Below are positions 29,012-37,249 of a stretch of DNA of 64,000 nt, in pieces. Numbering within the stretch: position 1 is the stretch's first letter; every line of letters begins with the position of its first letter. The notes below the pieces were generated by a model. It had not been told where the DNA came from, did not search any database, and was given only the letters and a program-made list of their open reading frames with translations. Location: contig NZ_KQ031391.1 of assembly GCF_000966285.1 (NCBI RefSeq), positions 616,978 through 680,977 of the forward strand. Direction: 5' to 3'. The DNA comes from Pseudofrankia sp. DC12. GTDB lineage: Bacteria; Actinomycetota; Actinomycetes; Frankiales; Frankiaceae. The position numbers were made by a program, and so were the translations under genes.

Positions 29012-31185
29012 GCCCTGCCTTCCCGGGGAACGGTCGGAACCTCGTCGCCGGCCGCCTCGCCACCCGCCGCGTCGGCGGTCCGGGCGTCACCGTCGCCGGT
29101 ACCTGGCGGGACGGCCCCGACCGGCACCGACTCCTCGGGCGGGCCGCCCCCGGCCGGCACCTGCCGCCGCGCCTGGGCGGGCTCGGCGAGACCCGTCGCG
29201 CGCGGTGGGACCGGGCTAGTCCCGAGCGGGCGTGGCGGGAGCAGGCCCTGCGGCCGGAACACCATCATGATCATGACGATGGCGCCGAAGTAGATGAAGC
29301 GGTCGGCCGCCGGCACCCGGTCGCGCAGGAAGAACGCCAGGCCCTGCAGCACGACGGCGCCGACGACGACGCCGAGCCGCGAGCCCATCCCGCCGAAGAT
29401 GACGACCGTGAGCACCAGCAGGGAGGCCTGCAGGCTGAACGTCTGCGGGTTGAAGAACTGCTTCGTGGCCAGCACCACCCCGGCGAAGCCGGACACCGAC
29501 GCGCCGATCGCGAACGCCAGCAGCTTCATCCGCATGGTCCGCACCCCGGTGGCCTCGGCGGCGACCTCGTCCTGGCGGATCGCGGCCCAGGCCCGCCCGG
29601 TCCGCGACCGCTCCCAGACGCCGAGCACGGCCATCACGAGGATCACCAGGACCAGCAGCAGGTAGTAGTACGGCAGCGGCGCGAGCCCCCAGGCGTAGTG
29701 CAGCCCGCCGGCGTGCACCGACAGCGGCGGCACACCGAAGACCCCGCGGGCGCCACCGGTGATCCCGTCGGCGTTGTTCGCGAGCAGCTGGACGATCTCG
29801 CCGAAGCCCAGCGTGACAATCGCCAGGTAGTCGCCGCGCAGCCGAAGCGTCGGCGCACCCAGCGCGATCCCGGCGAGTGCGGCGACGGCCACCGCGACGG
29901 GCATCGCCAGGAACGGGTTGATCCGGACCGGCGCGTGCCAGGGCATCGCGGCCGCGGAGCACAGGTAGGCGGCCGTGTAGGCGCCGATCGCGAAGAAGGC
30001 GATGTAGCCGAGGTCCAGCAGCCCCGCGTAGCCCACGACCACGTTGAGGCCCAGGGCCAGCAGCGCGTAGAGCCCGATGTCGTTGACCATCGACTGCTGC
30101 GCGGCGGTCGACACGGCAAGCGGGGCGGCCACGGCCGCCGCGAGCGCCACCGCGTGGCCCACCGTCCGGCTCCGGCGGTGCGCCCAGCGCCGGCCGGCAA
30201 CCTCAGCCGCCGCGGCCGGGGCCCCACCGTTCGCGGTCCGGGCGGGGCCACCCTGGGACGGGACCGCCCACTTCGACCGGGCCGCCCAGGTCCGGTGCCA
30301 CGGCGCCACCTCTGGCGCCACCTCGCGCTCCCGCGCCGAGGCTGGCGGCGCGGCCTCGCGCCCGTCCGCCGGTTCCGGCGGTGGCGCCACGGCCTCGGCC
30401 GCCTGCCTGCTCGGCCGGGACAGCGCGTCCGCGAGCGACTGCCGCCTGGGCGGCCCCGCGGCCGGCCGACCGCCCAGCCGCGCCCGCCGGCGCTGGCCCG
30501 ACGGCGGCAGCGCGAGCCGCGCGCCATGGCGTGCCGCGCCGGCCACGTCCCGCAGCGCCTGGGCCAGCCGGCTCAGCCGGCGGCGGCGACGGCGGTGGCG
30601 CAGGCGCGCCCGGTCGCGTACCCCGGCGGCATGTTCACGGGCCCGCTCGGCCGCGCCGCGCGGTGGGCCGGCGAGCCACCCGCGCAGCCAGGGCAGCCAG
30701 GTCACCACCAGCCAGGCCAGGACGGCCGCGGCCAGGAAAAGGCCCCCGCGGGCGCCCGCCAGCGAGCCACGGGCCCCGGCCAGTGGCCGGTCGCCGTCGC
30801 CGGACGGCCCGGTCGCCAGCGCCGCGACCGCGGCGAGCACCAGGCAGCCGCCGAACGTGCGCCACCGGCTGGGCCGGCCTTCGCCACCCCGGTCGCGGAC
30901 GGCCTGCGCCGGCTCGGCGCCGCGGGAGGCCGCGCCCGCCTCAGCGGGTGGCCAGGCCGGCGGCTGGTCGGACGGCCGCGCCCCGCCGGCGCCGAGCCGC
31001 TCCACCAGCGCCCGCACGTCCGGCAACGCGAGGCCGTCCCGCGCGGCGCTCGGCTCGGCGCCGGCCGGTGGCACGCGCGGCGGTGGCGGGCCGGCGAGCG
31101 GTGGGTCAGCAGGGCTGGCGCCGTCGCTCGGACCCACCCACGGCCGGTCCGGCGGACCGTCGGGCCCAGGCTCAGCCGGGGTCAC
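29008..31185 (-). CDS. livM: Branched-chain amino-acid-type ABC permease LivM with long N-terminal extension
   Basis: 725 residues, roughly twice the usual LivM. The permease core is at about 345-650 (QQSMVNDIGLYALLALGLNVVVGYAGLLDLGYIAFFAIGAY is its first part, read in two pieces; later TLRLRGDYLAIVTLGFGEI and GVFGVPPL). Ahead of it is a ~340-residue extension: a Pro-rich part, two hydrophobic segments near 110-175, and an Arg-rich, Ala-rich disordered stretch. The C-terminal 70 residues are also disordered. GTG 31185 overlaps the livH stop as GTGA, so the extension is probably translated. It forms the membrane channel with LivH. The extension has no function I recognise. Confidence 0.9.
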   Translation of the reverse strand: MTPAEPGPDGPPDRPWVGPSDGASPADPPLAGPPPPRVPPAGAEPSAARDGLALPDVRALVERLGAGGARPSDQPPAWPPAEAGAASRGAEPAQAVRDRGGEGRPSRWRTFGGCLVLAAVAALATGPSGDGDRPLAGARGSLAGARGGLFLAAAVLAWLVVTWLPWLRGWLAGPPRGAAERAREHAAGVRDRARLRHRRRRRRLSRLAQALRDVAGAARHGARLALPPSGQRRRARLGGRPAAGPPRRQSLADALSRPSRQAAEAVAPPPEPADGREAAPPASAREREVAPEVAPWHRTWAARSKWAVPSQGGPARTANGGAPAAAAEVAGRRWAHRRSRTVGHAVALAAAVAAPLAVSTAAQQSMVNDIGLYALLALGLNVVVGYAGLLDLGYIAFFAIGAYTAAYLCSAAAMPWHAPVRINPFLAMPVAVAVAALAGIALGAPTLRLRGDYLAIVTLGFGEIVQLLANNADGITGGARGVFGVPPLSVHAGGLHYAWGLAPLPYYYLLLVLVILVMAVLGVWERSRTGRAWAAIRQDEVAAEATGVRTMRMKLLAFAIGASVSGFAGVVLATKQFFNPQTFSLQASLLVLTVVIFGGMGSRLGVVVGAVVLQGLAFFLRDRVPAADRFIYFGAIVMIMMVFRPQGLLPPRPLGTSPVPPRATGLAEPAQARRQVPAGGGPPEESVPVGAVPPGTGDGDARTADAAGGEAAGDEVPTVPREGRA

Positions 31186-32126
31186 GCGGGCCGCCCGAGC
31201 CGCGCGCCGAGCAGGCCGGACGGGCGCAGCAGCAGCACGCCGACCAGGACGACGAAGGCGATGACGTCCTTGTAGGAGGCCTCCAGCAGGTAACCGCCGA
31301 AGCTCTCGACCACGCCCAGCAGCAGACCGCCGAGCACCGCGCCGCGCACGTTGCCGATGCCGCCCAGCACGGCGGCGGTGAAGGCCTTGATCCCCGGGAC
31401 GAACCCCATGGTGTACGAGGCGTTGAAGGTCATCGCGTACAGGAAGCCGCCGGCGCCGGCCAGCAGCCCGCCGAGCACGAACGTCGCCACGATCACCCGG
31501 TCGACGTCGACGCCGAGAAGCGTGGCGGTCTCGGCGTCCTCGGCGACCGCGCGGATCGACTGGCCCAGCCGGGTCGCGCGGACGAGCCGGTCGACGAGGA
31601 GCAGCATCGCGAGCGCGGCCGCGCCGATCACCAGCGTCAGAGTCGAGACCTTCGCGCCCGCGACGCGCATGACCGTCCCGTCCCGGAACAGCGACGGCAC
31701 CGGCACGTTCTGGCGACCGAACTCCTTGCCGGCCAGGTTCAACGCGAACATCGAGGCTCCGATCGCGCTGATCAGGTACGCGAGCCGAGGAGCGCCGCGC
31801 CGCCGCAGCGGCCGGTAGGCGGCCCGCTCCAGCCCGAGCGCCGCGAGTGCCCCGGCGAGCCCGCCGGCGACGAGGCCGATCGCGACGAGGCCGACGGCGG
31901 CCAGCCCGCCGGGCGGGGCGCCGGCGCCGCCCGCTCCCCCGGGCACGAAGGCACGGGCCGCGTACAGGCCGCCGAACGCACCCAGCATGAACACCTCGCT
32001 GTGCGCGAAGTTGATCAGCTGCAGCACCCCGTAGACGAGCGTGTACCCGAGGGCGATCACCGCGTACAGCGCGCCGACGGTCAGGCCGTCGACCGCGAGC
32101 TGCGCGATCGGCTCGCCGCTACTCAC
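31182..32126 (-). CDS. livH: Branched-chain amino-acid-type ABC permease LivH
   Basis: 314 residues with about eight membrane spans. The start region VDGLTVGALYAVIALGYTLVYGVLQLIN and FAHSEVFMLGAF are LivH hallmarks, as is the EAA-like loop RAVAEDAETATLLGVDVDRV. GTG 32126 is chosen because the upstream part of the frame is Pro/Arg-rich and not permease-like. It lies in the order livK - small ORF - livH - livM - livG on the reverse strand. Substrate could be branched-chain amino acids, amides or urea; the family does not separate these by sequence alone. Confidence 0.93.
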   Translation of the reverse strand: MSSGEPIAQLAVDGLTVGALYAVIALGYTLVYGVLQLINFAHSEVFMLGAFGGLYAARAFVPGGAGGAGAPPGGLAAVGLVAIGLVAGGLAGALAALGLERAAYRPLRRRGAPRLAYLISAIGASMFALNLAGKEFGRQNVPVPSLFRDGTVMRVAGAKVSTLTLVIGAAALAMLLLVDRLVRATRLGQSIRAVAEDAETATLLGVDVDRVIVATFVLGGLLAGAGGFLYAMTFNASYTMGFVPGIKAFTAAVLGGIGNVRGAVLGGLLLGVVESFGGYLLEASYKDVIAFVVLVGVLLLRPSGLLGARLGRPA

Positions 32127-32385
32127 GGCCCGGCCCCGGCAACGGGCGCGGCCGGGCACCGCCGGCGCCCCAGCGGGCCGACCGCACCCGCCCCTCCCAG
32201 CTGGCGGCGAGGTCGGTAAGTCCGGGCTCGGCGGCGGCCTCCGGGGCGGGATCGGCGGGTGCCGGCTGGGCCGAGACAACCGGCGCCCCCGCCGCGCCCG
32301 CGGGTGCGGGCGCGACGGGGGCAGGTCCGGCCGGCTGGCGGCCGACGTCGCCAGGTCTGCGCGCGGTGACGTCGGCAGCGATCAC
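32119..32385 (-). CDS. Possible 88-aa Ala/Pro-rich protein between livK and livH
   Basis: GTG 32385 overlaps the livK stop (GTGA) and the frame ends at 32119, just inside the start of livH. It fills the 255-base gap between the two transporter genes exactly. The peptide is Ala/Pro-rich without a membrane segment or known motif. Its role might simply be to couple translation from livK to livH. It may also be chance in a GC-rich leader. Confidence 0.3.
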   Translation of the reverse strand: MIAADVTARRPGDVGRQPAGPAPVAPAPAGAAGAPVVSAQPAPADPAPEAAAEPGLTDLAASWEGRVRSARWGAGGARPRPLPGPGRE

Positions 32386-33566
32386 GGCTTGGTCAGCTGG
32401 TCCGTCGGGCCGAGCACGACGCGGTGCCCGTTGCGGACCTCGTAGACGTAGACCGTCGAGCCCTGGACCTCACCCCGCCCGTCGAAACGGATCTGCTTCG
32501 TGACGCCCGGGATGTTCACACTGCGGAAGTCGTCGCGGACGGAGGTCCTGGTGGCCTTCGTGCCCTCGTTGGTGAGCACCGAGATGATCGCCTCGGTGGC
32601 GTCGTAGGCCTCGCCCGAGTACGTGCCGGGCTTCGCGCCGCTGTTGACGTCCTTGAACTGAGAGACGAACCTGGCCGCCTTCGGGTCGGAGTTGGCGTCA
32701 CCGCAGGCGCAGGTCAGCAGGGTGCCCTCGGCGGTGGCGGCGCCGGCCTGCGCGATGAACTGGTCGTCGTTCGCGCCGTCACCAGCCATGATCTTGCCGG
32801 TGTAGCCCTTGCCGCGCAGTGCCTTCACCAGCAGCGCGAACTCGGCGTAGTAGCCCGAGTAGTAGACGGCGTCCGGGTGATCCGCGATGATCTTCGTCGC
32901 CTCGGAGGTGTAGTCCTTCGTCGGGTTGATGCCGTCGTGCGTCACGGTGACCGCGTCGGCGCGCAGGCCCTTCTCGAGCGCCGTCGACAGGCCGGTGCCG
33001 TAGTCGCTGCGGTCGTCCAGCGAGAACACCCGCTTGGCCTTCAGCGCCTTCGCCAGGTAGTTCGCGGCGGCCGAGCCCTGGACCGTGTCCGGCGCGATCA
33101 CCCGGTAGAAGGTCTTGAAGCCGAGGTCGGTGAGCTGCGGGTTCGTCGCGGACGGGCTGACCGACAGCAGCCCGGCCTGGCTGAACAGGGGCTCGCTGGA
33201 CTTCGTCGCGCCGGAGAAGACCGGCCCGACGACCGCGACGACGTCCTTGTTGTCGACCAGCTTCTGCGCCGCCGTCGGCCCCTGCTCGGGGGTGCCCTGG
33301 TCGTCCGAGGCCACGATCCGCAGCGTGAAGGGCAGCCTGGTGTTCCGGTTGGCCTCGTCGATCGCGGTGAGCACGCCGTTGTAGGCGTTGATCCCCAGTT
33401 GCTGGTTCTCACCGGACAGTGGTCCCTGGAACCCGATCGCGTACTCCTTCTTCCCTCCGTTCGACGAGTCGGAGCCGCTACCGCCGCAGCCGGCGGCCGC
33501 GGCCGTCACGGCGGCAACCGCCGCGACGGTTCCGATGAGCCGATGCCGCCGCGCCAGACCATCCAT
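32382..33566 (-). CDS. livK: Branched-chain amino-acid-type ABC substrate-binding lipoprotein LivK
   Basis: 394 residues. AGAGGGA before ATG 33566 gives a good start. Residues 1-27 are a lipoprotein signal peptide with lipobox AAGC (C27), so the protein is anchored to the outer face of the membrane. The periplasmic-binding-protein type 1 domain follows: YAIGFQGPLSGENQQLGIN, VVAVVGPVFSGATKSSEPLF, FKTFYRVIAPDTVQGSAAA and YDATEAI. It captures the amino acid or related ligand for LivHMG. It is the first gene of the reverse-strand operon. Confidence 0.95.
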   Translation of the reverse strand: MDGLARRHRLIGTVAAVAAVTAAAAGCGGSGSDSSNGGKKEYAIGFQGPLSGENQQLGINAYNGVLTAIDEANRNTRLPFTLRIVASDDQGTPEQGPTAAQKLVDNKDVVAVVGPVFSGATKSSEPLFSQAGLLSVSPSATNPQLTDLGFKTFYRVIAPDTVQGSAAANYLAKALKAKRVFSLDDRSDYGTGLSTALEKGLRADAVTVTHDGINPTKDYTSEATKIIADHPDAVYYSGYYAEFALLVKALRGKGYTGKIMAGDGANDDQFIAQAGAATAEGTLLTCACGDANSDPKAARFVSQFKDVNSGAKPGTYSGEAYDATEAIISVLTNEGTKATRTSVRDDFRSVNIPGVTKQIRFDGRGEVQGSTVYVYEVRNGHRVVLGPTDQLTKP

Positions 33567-34041
33567 GGACTGTCCCTCTTTCGCCAGCGATTGCCCGCCG
33601 GTGGCGGCCCGGCCTGTCCGGGCTCGCCACACGGGTCCGACGATCGCCGGACGGCCGCGAAACTAGCTGTTTGTCGCGCCATCCCAAAGCACAACGTGAG
33701 AGTGTCGTCACTTTTTGTAGTCTCATTGGCGGCAGCGGGACCGGTTGGTGACTCAAGGTGGCTATTGGTCGACTGTTCGGTCGAGGCTGCTCTGGGCTGT
33801 TCCGGATTCCATACCCGGCCGGCGATCACCGGTGGTCGGCAGCGCCCTCAGGCGTGATGATCGTCAGCCTGGTGCCGAATCCGGCACCCGCCTAGCGCAT
33901 GATCGCCATCTTGGCCCTGCGGTGGCTGCGATCGAGGCCCGGCTACAACCGTTGGAGGGCCGGAACAGCGATCACGCAGGTCGAGCCAGGTTCACGGCAG
34001 CGGGGATCTTGAGCGCGATCGAGGTTCGAAAGAGATCAATC
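33567..34041. other. Promoter and leader region of the liv operon
   Basis: 475 bases between livK and the tRNA gene, both reverse strand. The part 33660-33780 is distinctly AT-richer than its surroundings and contains AAAAAGTGACGACACTC on the reverse strand, so the livK promoter is most likely here. No convincing ORF or long inverted repeat is seen. The 3' flank of the tRNA (34000-34041) shows no clear terminator. Confidence 0.45.
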
Positions 34042-34117
34042 TGGTAGCCCGGGTGGGATTCGAACCCACACTGTCGGTGGTTTGAGCACCGTCTCTCTGC
34101 CGTTGGAGTACCGGGCC
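34042..34117 (-). tRNA. tRNA with anticodon CAA (Leu by code) but class I shape
   Basis: The reverse strand folds into a full cloverleaf with encoded CCA. Acceptor GGCCCGG/CCGGGCT (G1 faces U72), D arm CTC/GAG with A14 and GG in the loop, anticodon stem CGGTG/CACCG around loop CTCAAAC, a five-base variable loop ACAGT, and T arm GTGGG-TTCGAAT-CCCAC; discriminator A73. Anticodon CAA reads UUG (Leu), but bacterial leucine tRNAs have a long variable arm, which is missing here. It may be a specialised or divergent tRNA, or charged with something else. The arms are intact, so it does not look decayed. Confidence 0.85.
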
Positions 34118-34541
34118 TTGCGTCGGCGTGGACCGGGGGCGTCTCCGGCATGAACATCCGCGGCGGCTGCGCGGAGGATAAGGCGTTGGAGGTGCTCCCC
34201 GTGACGACTCTAGCCGGGTAGGGTGCGATTCGACCTCTCGCCCCGCCCGTTTGGGGCCTGTGCGGTGGCTCGGGTGCGCCGGGTACGGCGCGCGCCGGTC
34301 GTCGTCGGCGGGCCCCGGGACGCCAGCCGCGTCACCGCGGGCGGAGCACGGAGTTCGAGGACGACCGCGCAGGCAGCCGGCGCCTGGGTGACCGACCTGG
34401 TCGCCGGGCGTCACCGTCAACCATGGCGGTGGGCTGCCGCCAACCGGCCGTTGAGCGCGGCACCGACGCGTCAACTGCCGGCACAATGGCTGCCGACGCC
34501 GACCAGCCACTATCGACGCCGACCCCAGGAGATCAGACTCG
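34118..34541. other. Intergenic region between the tRNA and pdtaR
   Basis: 424 bases holding the divergent promoters of the tRNA and of pdtaR. The 60 bases before pdtaR contain a repeated GACGCCGACC (about 34496-34505 and 34515-34524) and the ribosome site AGGAG. Open frames that run through here enter pdtaR in the wrong frame and are rejected. Confidence 0.45.
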
Positions 34542-35141
34542 ATGAGCCAGCCATCCTCGACGCCGCGCCGGGTGCTGATCGCCGAGGACGAGGCGCTGAT
34601 CCGTCTCGACCTGCGCGAGATGCTGCAGGAAGAGGGCTACGAGGTCGTCGGCGAGGCCGGCGACGGGGAGATGGCAGTGACGCTGGCGACCAAGCTGCGC
34701 CCGGATCTGGTCATCCTCGACGTGAAGATGCCGAAGATGGACGGCATCGAGGCCGGCGCGAAGATCGCCAAGGAGCGGATCGCCCCGGTCGTCATCCTCA
34801 CCGCGTTCAGCCAGCGTGACCTGGTCGAGCGGGCCCGGGAGGCCGGCGCGATGGCCTACGTCGTCAAGCCGTTCCAGAAGAAGGACCTGCTGCCGACGAT
34901 CGAGATGGCGATGAGCCGGTTCACCGAGATCGTCAGCCTGGAGGCCGAGGTCGAGGACCTGCAGGGCCGGCTGGAGGCTCGCAAGATCATCGAGCGGGCC
35001 AAGGGTGTGCTGCAGACCGAGCACAAGATGACCGAGCCGGACGCCTTCCGCTGGATTCAGCGCACCTCGATGAACCAGCGCCGGACGATGCGCGCGGTCG
35101 CCGAGGCGGTCCTGTCGGGGGAGGCCCTTCCCGGGCAGTGA
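34542..35141 (+). CDS. pdtaR: ANTAR-domain response regulator PdtaR
   Basis: 199 residues. The receiver domain (12-130) has the acidic pair AEDEAL, phosphorylation site D60 in LVILDVKMPK, the Thr in VVILTAFSQ and Lys in YVVKPF. After a coiled coil (SLEAEVEDLQGRLEARK) comes an ANTAR domain (IIERAKGVLQTEHKMTEPDAFRWIQ, read in two parts, then RTMRAVAEAVL). ANTAR proteins bind twin-hexaloop RNA in mRNA leaders and prevent termination when phosphorylated. In mycobacteria PdtaS is the sensor kinase; no kinase gene is adjacent here, as is usual. AGGAG lies ten bases before ATG. Confidence 0.93.
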   Translation: MSQPSSTPRRVLIAEDEALIRLDLREMLQEEGYEVVGEAGDGEMAVTLATKLRPDLVILDVKMPKMDGIEAGAKIAKERIAPVVILTAFSQRDLVERAREAGAMAYVVKPFQKKDLLPTIEMAMSRFTEIVSLEAEVEDLQGRLEARKIIERAKGVLQTEHKMTEPDAFRWIQRTSMNQRRTMRAVAEAVLSGEALPGQ

Positions 35142-35208
35142 CCTCCCTGCTGCGCACCCCCCAGCCGCCCGTGGCCGTCCTGCCCGCGATGGCCGCCGCG
35201 ATCCGCCG

Positions 35209-37050
35209 ATGACGCCCGACGAGGAGCGTCCCGGCTCCGACGCGCCCGCGGCACCCCCCGCCGAGCCCCGCAACGCCGGGCTCGGCGATCCTGGAGCCGC
35301 GCCCGTACCCGCCTCAGCCCCGGGCGACGAACATCCCGGCTACGTCGCGACTGGCGACACCGCGCTGGGCGGCGAGGTGACGAACGTCGAGGCTCCGGCC
35401 GGGTCCGCGCCACTGCGCCGGCTGGGCCGCTGGCTGTCCGGCGGGCCGGACAGCCAGCGCGCCGGCTCCGAGCTGGTCGTCGCCGGCGGCGCCGACGGCC
35501 CGCTGGTGCCCGGCTGGGAGATCGCCGTCGCCGGCCTGCGCCAGATGGCCCGCTGGACGCGCCGCGCGGCCCGGGCGACGGCCGGCTGGGTCGGCCGGCG
35601 GCGCGGGACCGGCCGCGGCCGGGCGTTGCTGGCCGCGCTGGTCGCGCTGCTGGCCGCGGTCCCGACCGGCCTGACGATCGCCCTCGTCGAGCTGGCCCAG
35701 GACCACGGCGGTGACGGTGTGCCCGGGGCAGCCGACCCCCAGGTGCTGCGGCTCGGGGTGATGGCGCCGCTGTCCGGCGACCTCGGCAACATCGGCATCG
35801 CCGTGCGCGACGCGGTGACGCTCGCCGTCGACGAAGTGAACAAGACCGACGCGATCCCCGGCTGGAAGGTCGAGCTGGTCGCCAAGGACGACCTGTCACG
35901 CCCGGACGGCGGGGCCGCCGCCGCCGAGGCCTTCGCCGGCGACGCGGCGCTGATCGGCGTCGTCGGGCCGCTGAGCTCGACCGTCGCCCGGGTGGCGCTG
36001 CCGGTGCTGAACACCGCCGGGGTCCCGGTGGTCTCGCCGTCGAACAGCGCGCCCGACCTGACCGCGCAGGACGAGCCGGCGAGCAGCCGCAGGCGGCCGT
36101 ACAGCCGCTACTTCCGGCTGGCCGGCACCGACGCGCTGCAGGCGAGGACCGGCGCCGACTACGCGGTCGGCACGCGGCACCGGACCAGGATCCTCGTCAT
36201 CGACGGCGGCCCGTCCTATGGCGAGTCGCTCGCCGAGCGGTTCACCCGGGACGTGACGGCGGCCGGGGCCGACGTGGTGGCCAGCTACCAGGTCGTCGGC
36301 GACGCCGCCGCCGCCGCGGACGTCCAGCAGGTGGCCGACGGCATCCAGGCGCTGAGCCCGGACCTCATCTACACGACGACCGGCTACCTGTTCGCGAGCG
36401 CGCTGCGCAAGCGGATGGCGGCGGCCGGGCTGTCCGTCCCGCTGCTGGGCACGGACGCCATGGTCAGCGCCCGCTACCTCGACTCGACCGGCGACACGGC
36501 CGAGGGCGACCTCGCCACCGACCTCACAGTCCCGATCTCCAGGCTGCCGGCCGCCGGCGCGTTCGCGGCCGAGTTCCTCAAGCGGTGGGGCCCGGTCGTC
36601 GGCGGCCCGGAGCAGCCCGCCACCCCGGACAAGGACACCGGCGCCGCGGCCACGCCGGCGACGGGAGCCGACGGGCCGGACTCGACGCCGACCGGGCAGC
36701 CGGCGGCCACCAGCTCGGCCGCGCAGCTGGGCCCGGACGTCGGCGTCACCACCGCGTCCGAGCCGCCGACGCTGGCCGAGCAGCGGGCCGAGATGATCCC
36801 GGCGCTCGCGGCCTACGCCTACGACTCGGCCCGGGCACTGCTGCGCGCCGCCGCGGTCGTACTGCCGGGCCGGCTCGCCGTCGACGACGCCGCCCGCGCC
36901 GCGATCGCCACGCAGGTGGGCCGTGGGTCCTTCGCCGGCATCACCGGCCAGGTCTCCTTCGACGCCTTCGGCGACCGGCGCGACCCCTCGTCGGTCGTCT
37001 ACGCCGTGCTGGCCGGGCGCTTCGTGCCCCTCGTCATCGACGAGCCCTAG
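35209..37050 (+). CDS. Membrane-tethered periplasmic-binding-type protein
   Basis: 613 residues. A ~140-residue cytoplasmic N-terminus (acidic, then Arg-rich) leads into one membrane span (LLAALVALLAAVPTGLTIAL, about 145-165). The outer part is a type 1 periplasmic-binding (Leu/Ile/Val-binding-like) domain: VLRLGVMAPLSGDLGNIGI, LIGVVGPLSSTVARVALPVL, VVSPSNSAPDLT, RILVIDGGPSYGES. A Pro/Thr/Gly-rich insertion lies near 465-520. It is neither a lipoprotein nor secreted, unlike ordinary transporter-binding proteins, and has no permease partner. It may act as a ligand sensor or tethered binding protein. A short coupling to pdtaR (67 bases) suggests co-transcription. Confidence 0.75.
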   Translation: MTPDEERPGSDAPAAPPAEPRNAGLGDPGAAPVPASAPGDEHPGYVATGDTALGGEVTNVEAPAGSAPLRRLGRWLSGGPDSQRAGSELVVAGGADGPLVPGWEIAVAGLRQMARWTRRAARATAGWVGRRRGTGRGRALLAALVALLAAVPTGLTIALVELAQDHGGDGVPGAADPQVLRLGVMAPLSGDLGNIGIAVRDAVTLAVDEVNKTDAIPGWKVELVAKDDLSRPDGGAAAAEAFAGDAALIGVVGPLSSTVARVALPVLNTAGVPVVSPSNSAPDLTAQDEPASSRRRPYSRYFRLAGTDALQARTGADYAVGTRHRTRILVIDGGPSYGESLAERFTRDVTAAGADVVASYQVVGDAAAAADVQQVADGIQALSPDLIYTTTGYLFASALRKRMAAAGLSVPLLGTDAMVSARYLDSTGDTAEGDLATDLTVPISRLPAAGAFAAEFLKRWGPVVGGPEQPATPDKDTGAAATPATGADGPDSTPTGQPAATSSAAQLGPDVGVTTASEPPTLAEQRAEMIPALAAYAYDSARALLRAAAVVLPGRLAVDDAARAAIATQVGRGSFAGITGQVSFDAFGDRRDPSSVVYAVLAGRFVPLVIDEP

Positions 37051-37249
37051 CCGCGCGGTCGGCTCCACGCTCGCCGATCGGGCCCGGCGGGGCCCGGAGC
37101 TGAGAAGCCGCAGGCGTGGGGCGACGGTGGCGCGTCCGCAGCCGCAACGACAGGTCTGTACGCTGAGGCGTGCCGTCGGCGGGTCGCGGGTCAGGTCGCC
37201 CGCCCGCGGCACAGCCAGCCGACGGGGCAACTGGAAGGGTGACGAGACC

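Noticed and set aside
34042-34117. Reading the tRNA as a pseudogene
   Set aside because: All stems pair with a normal T loop and encoded CCA; only the short variable loop is odd.
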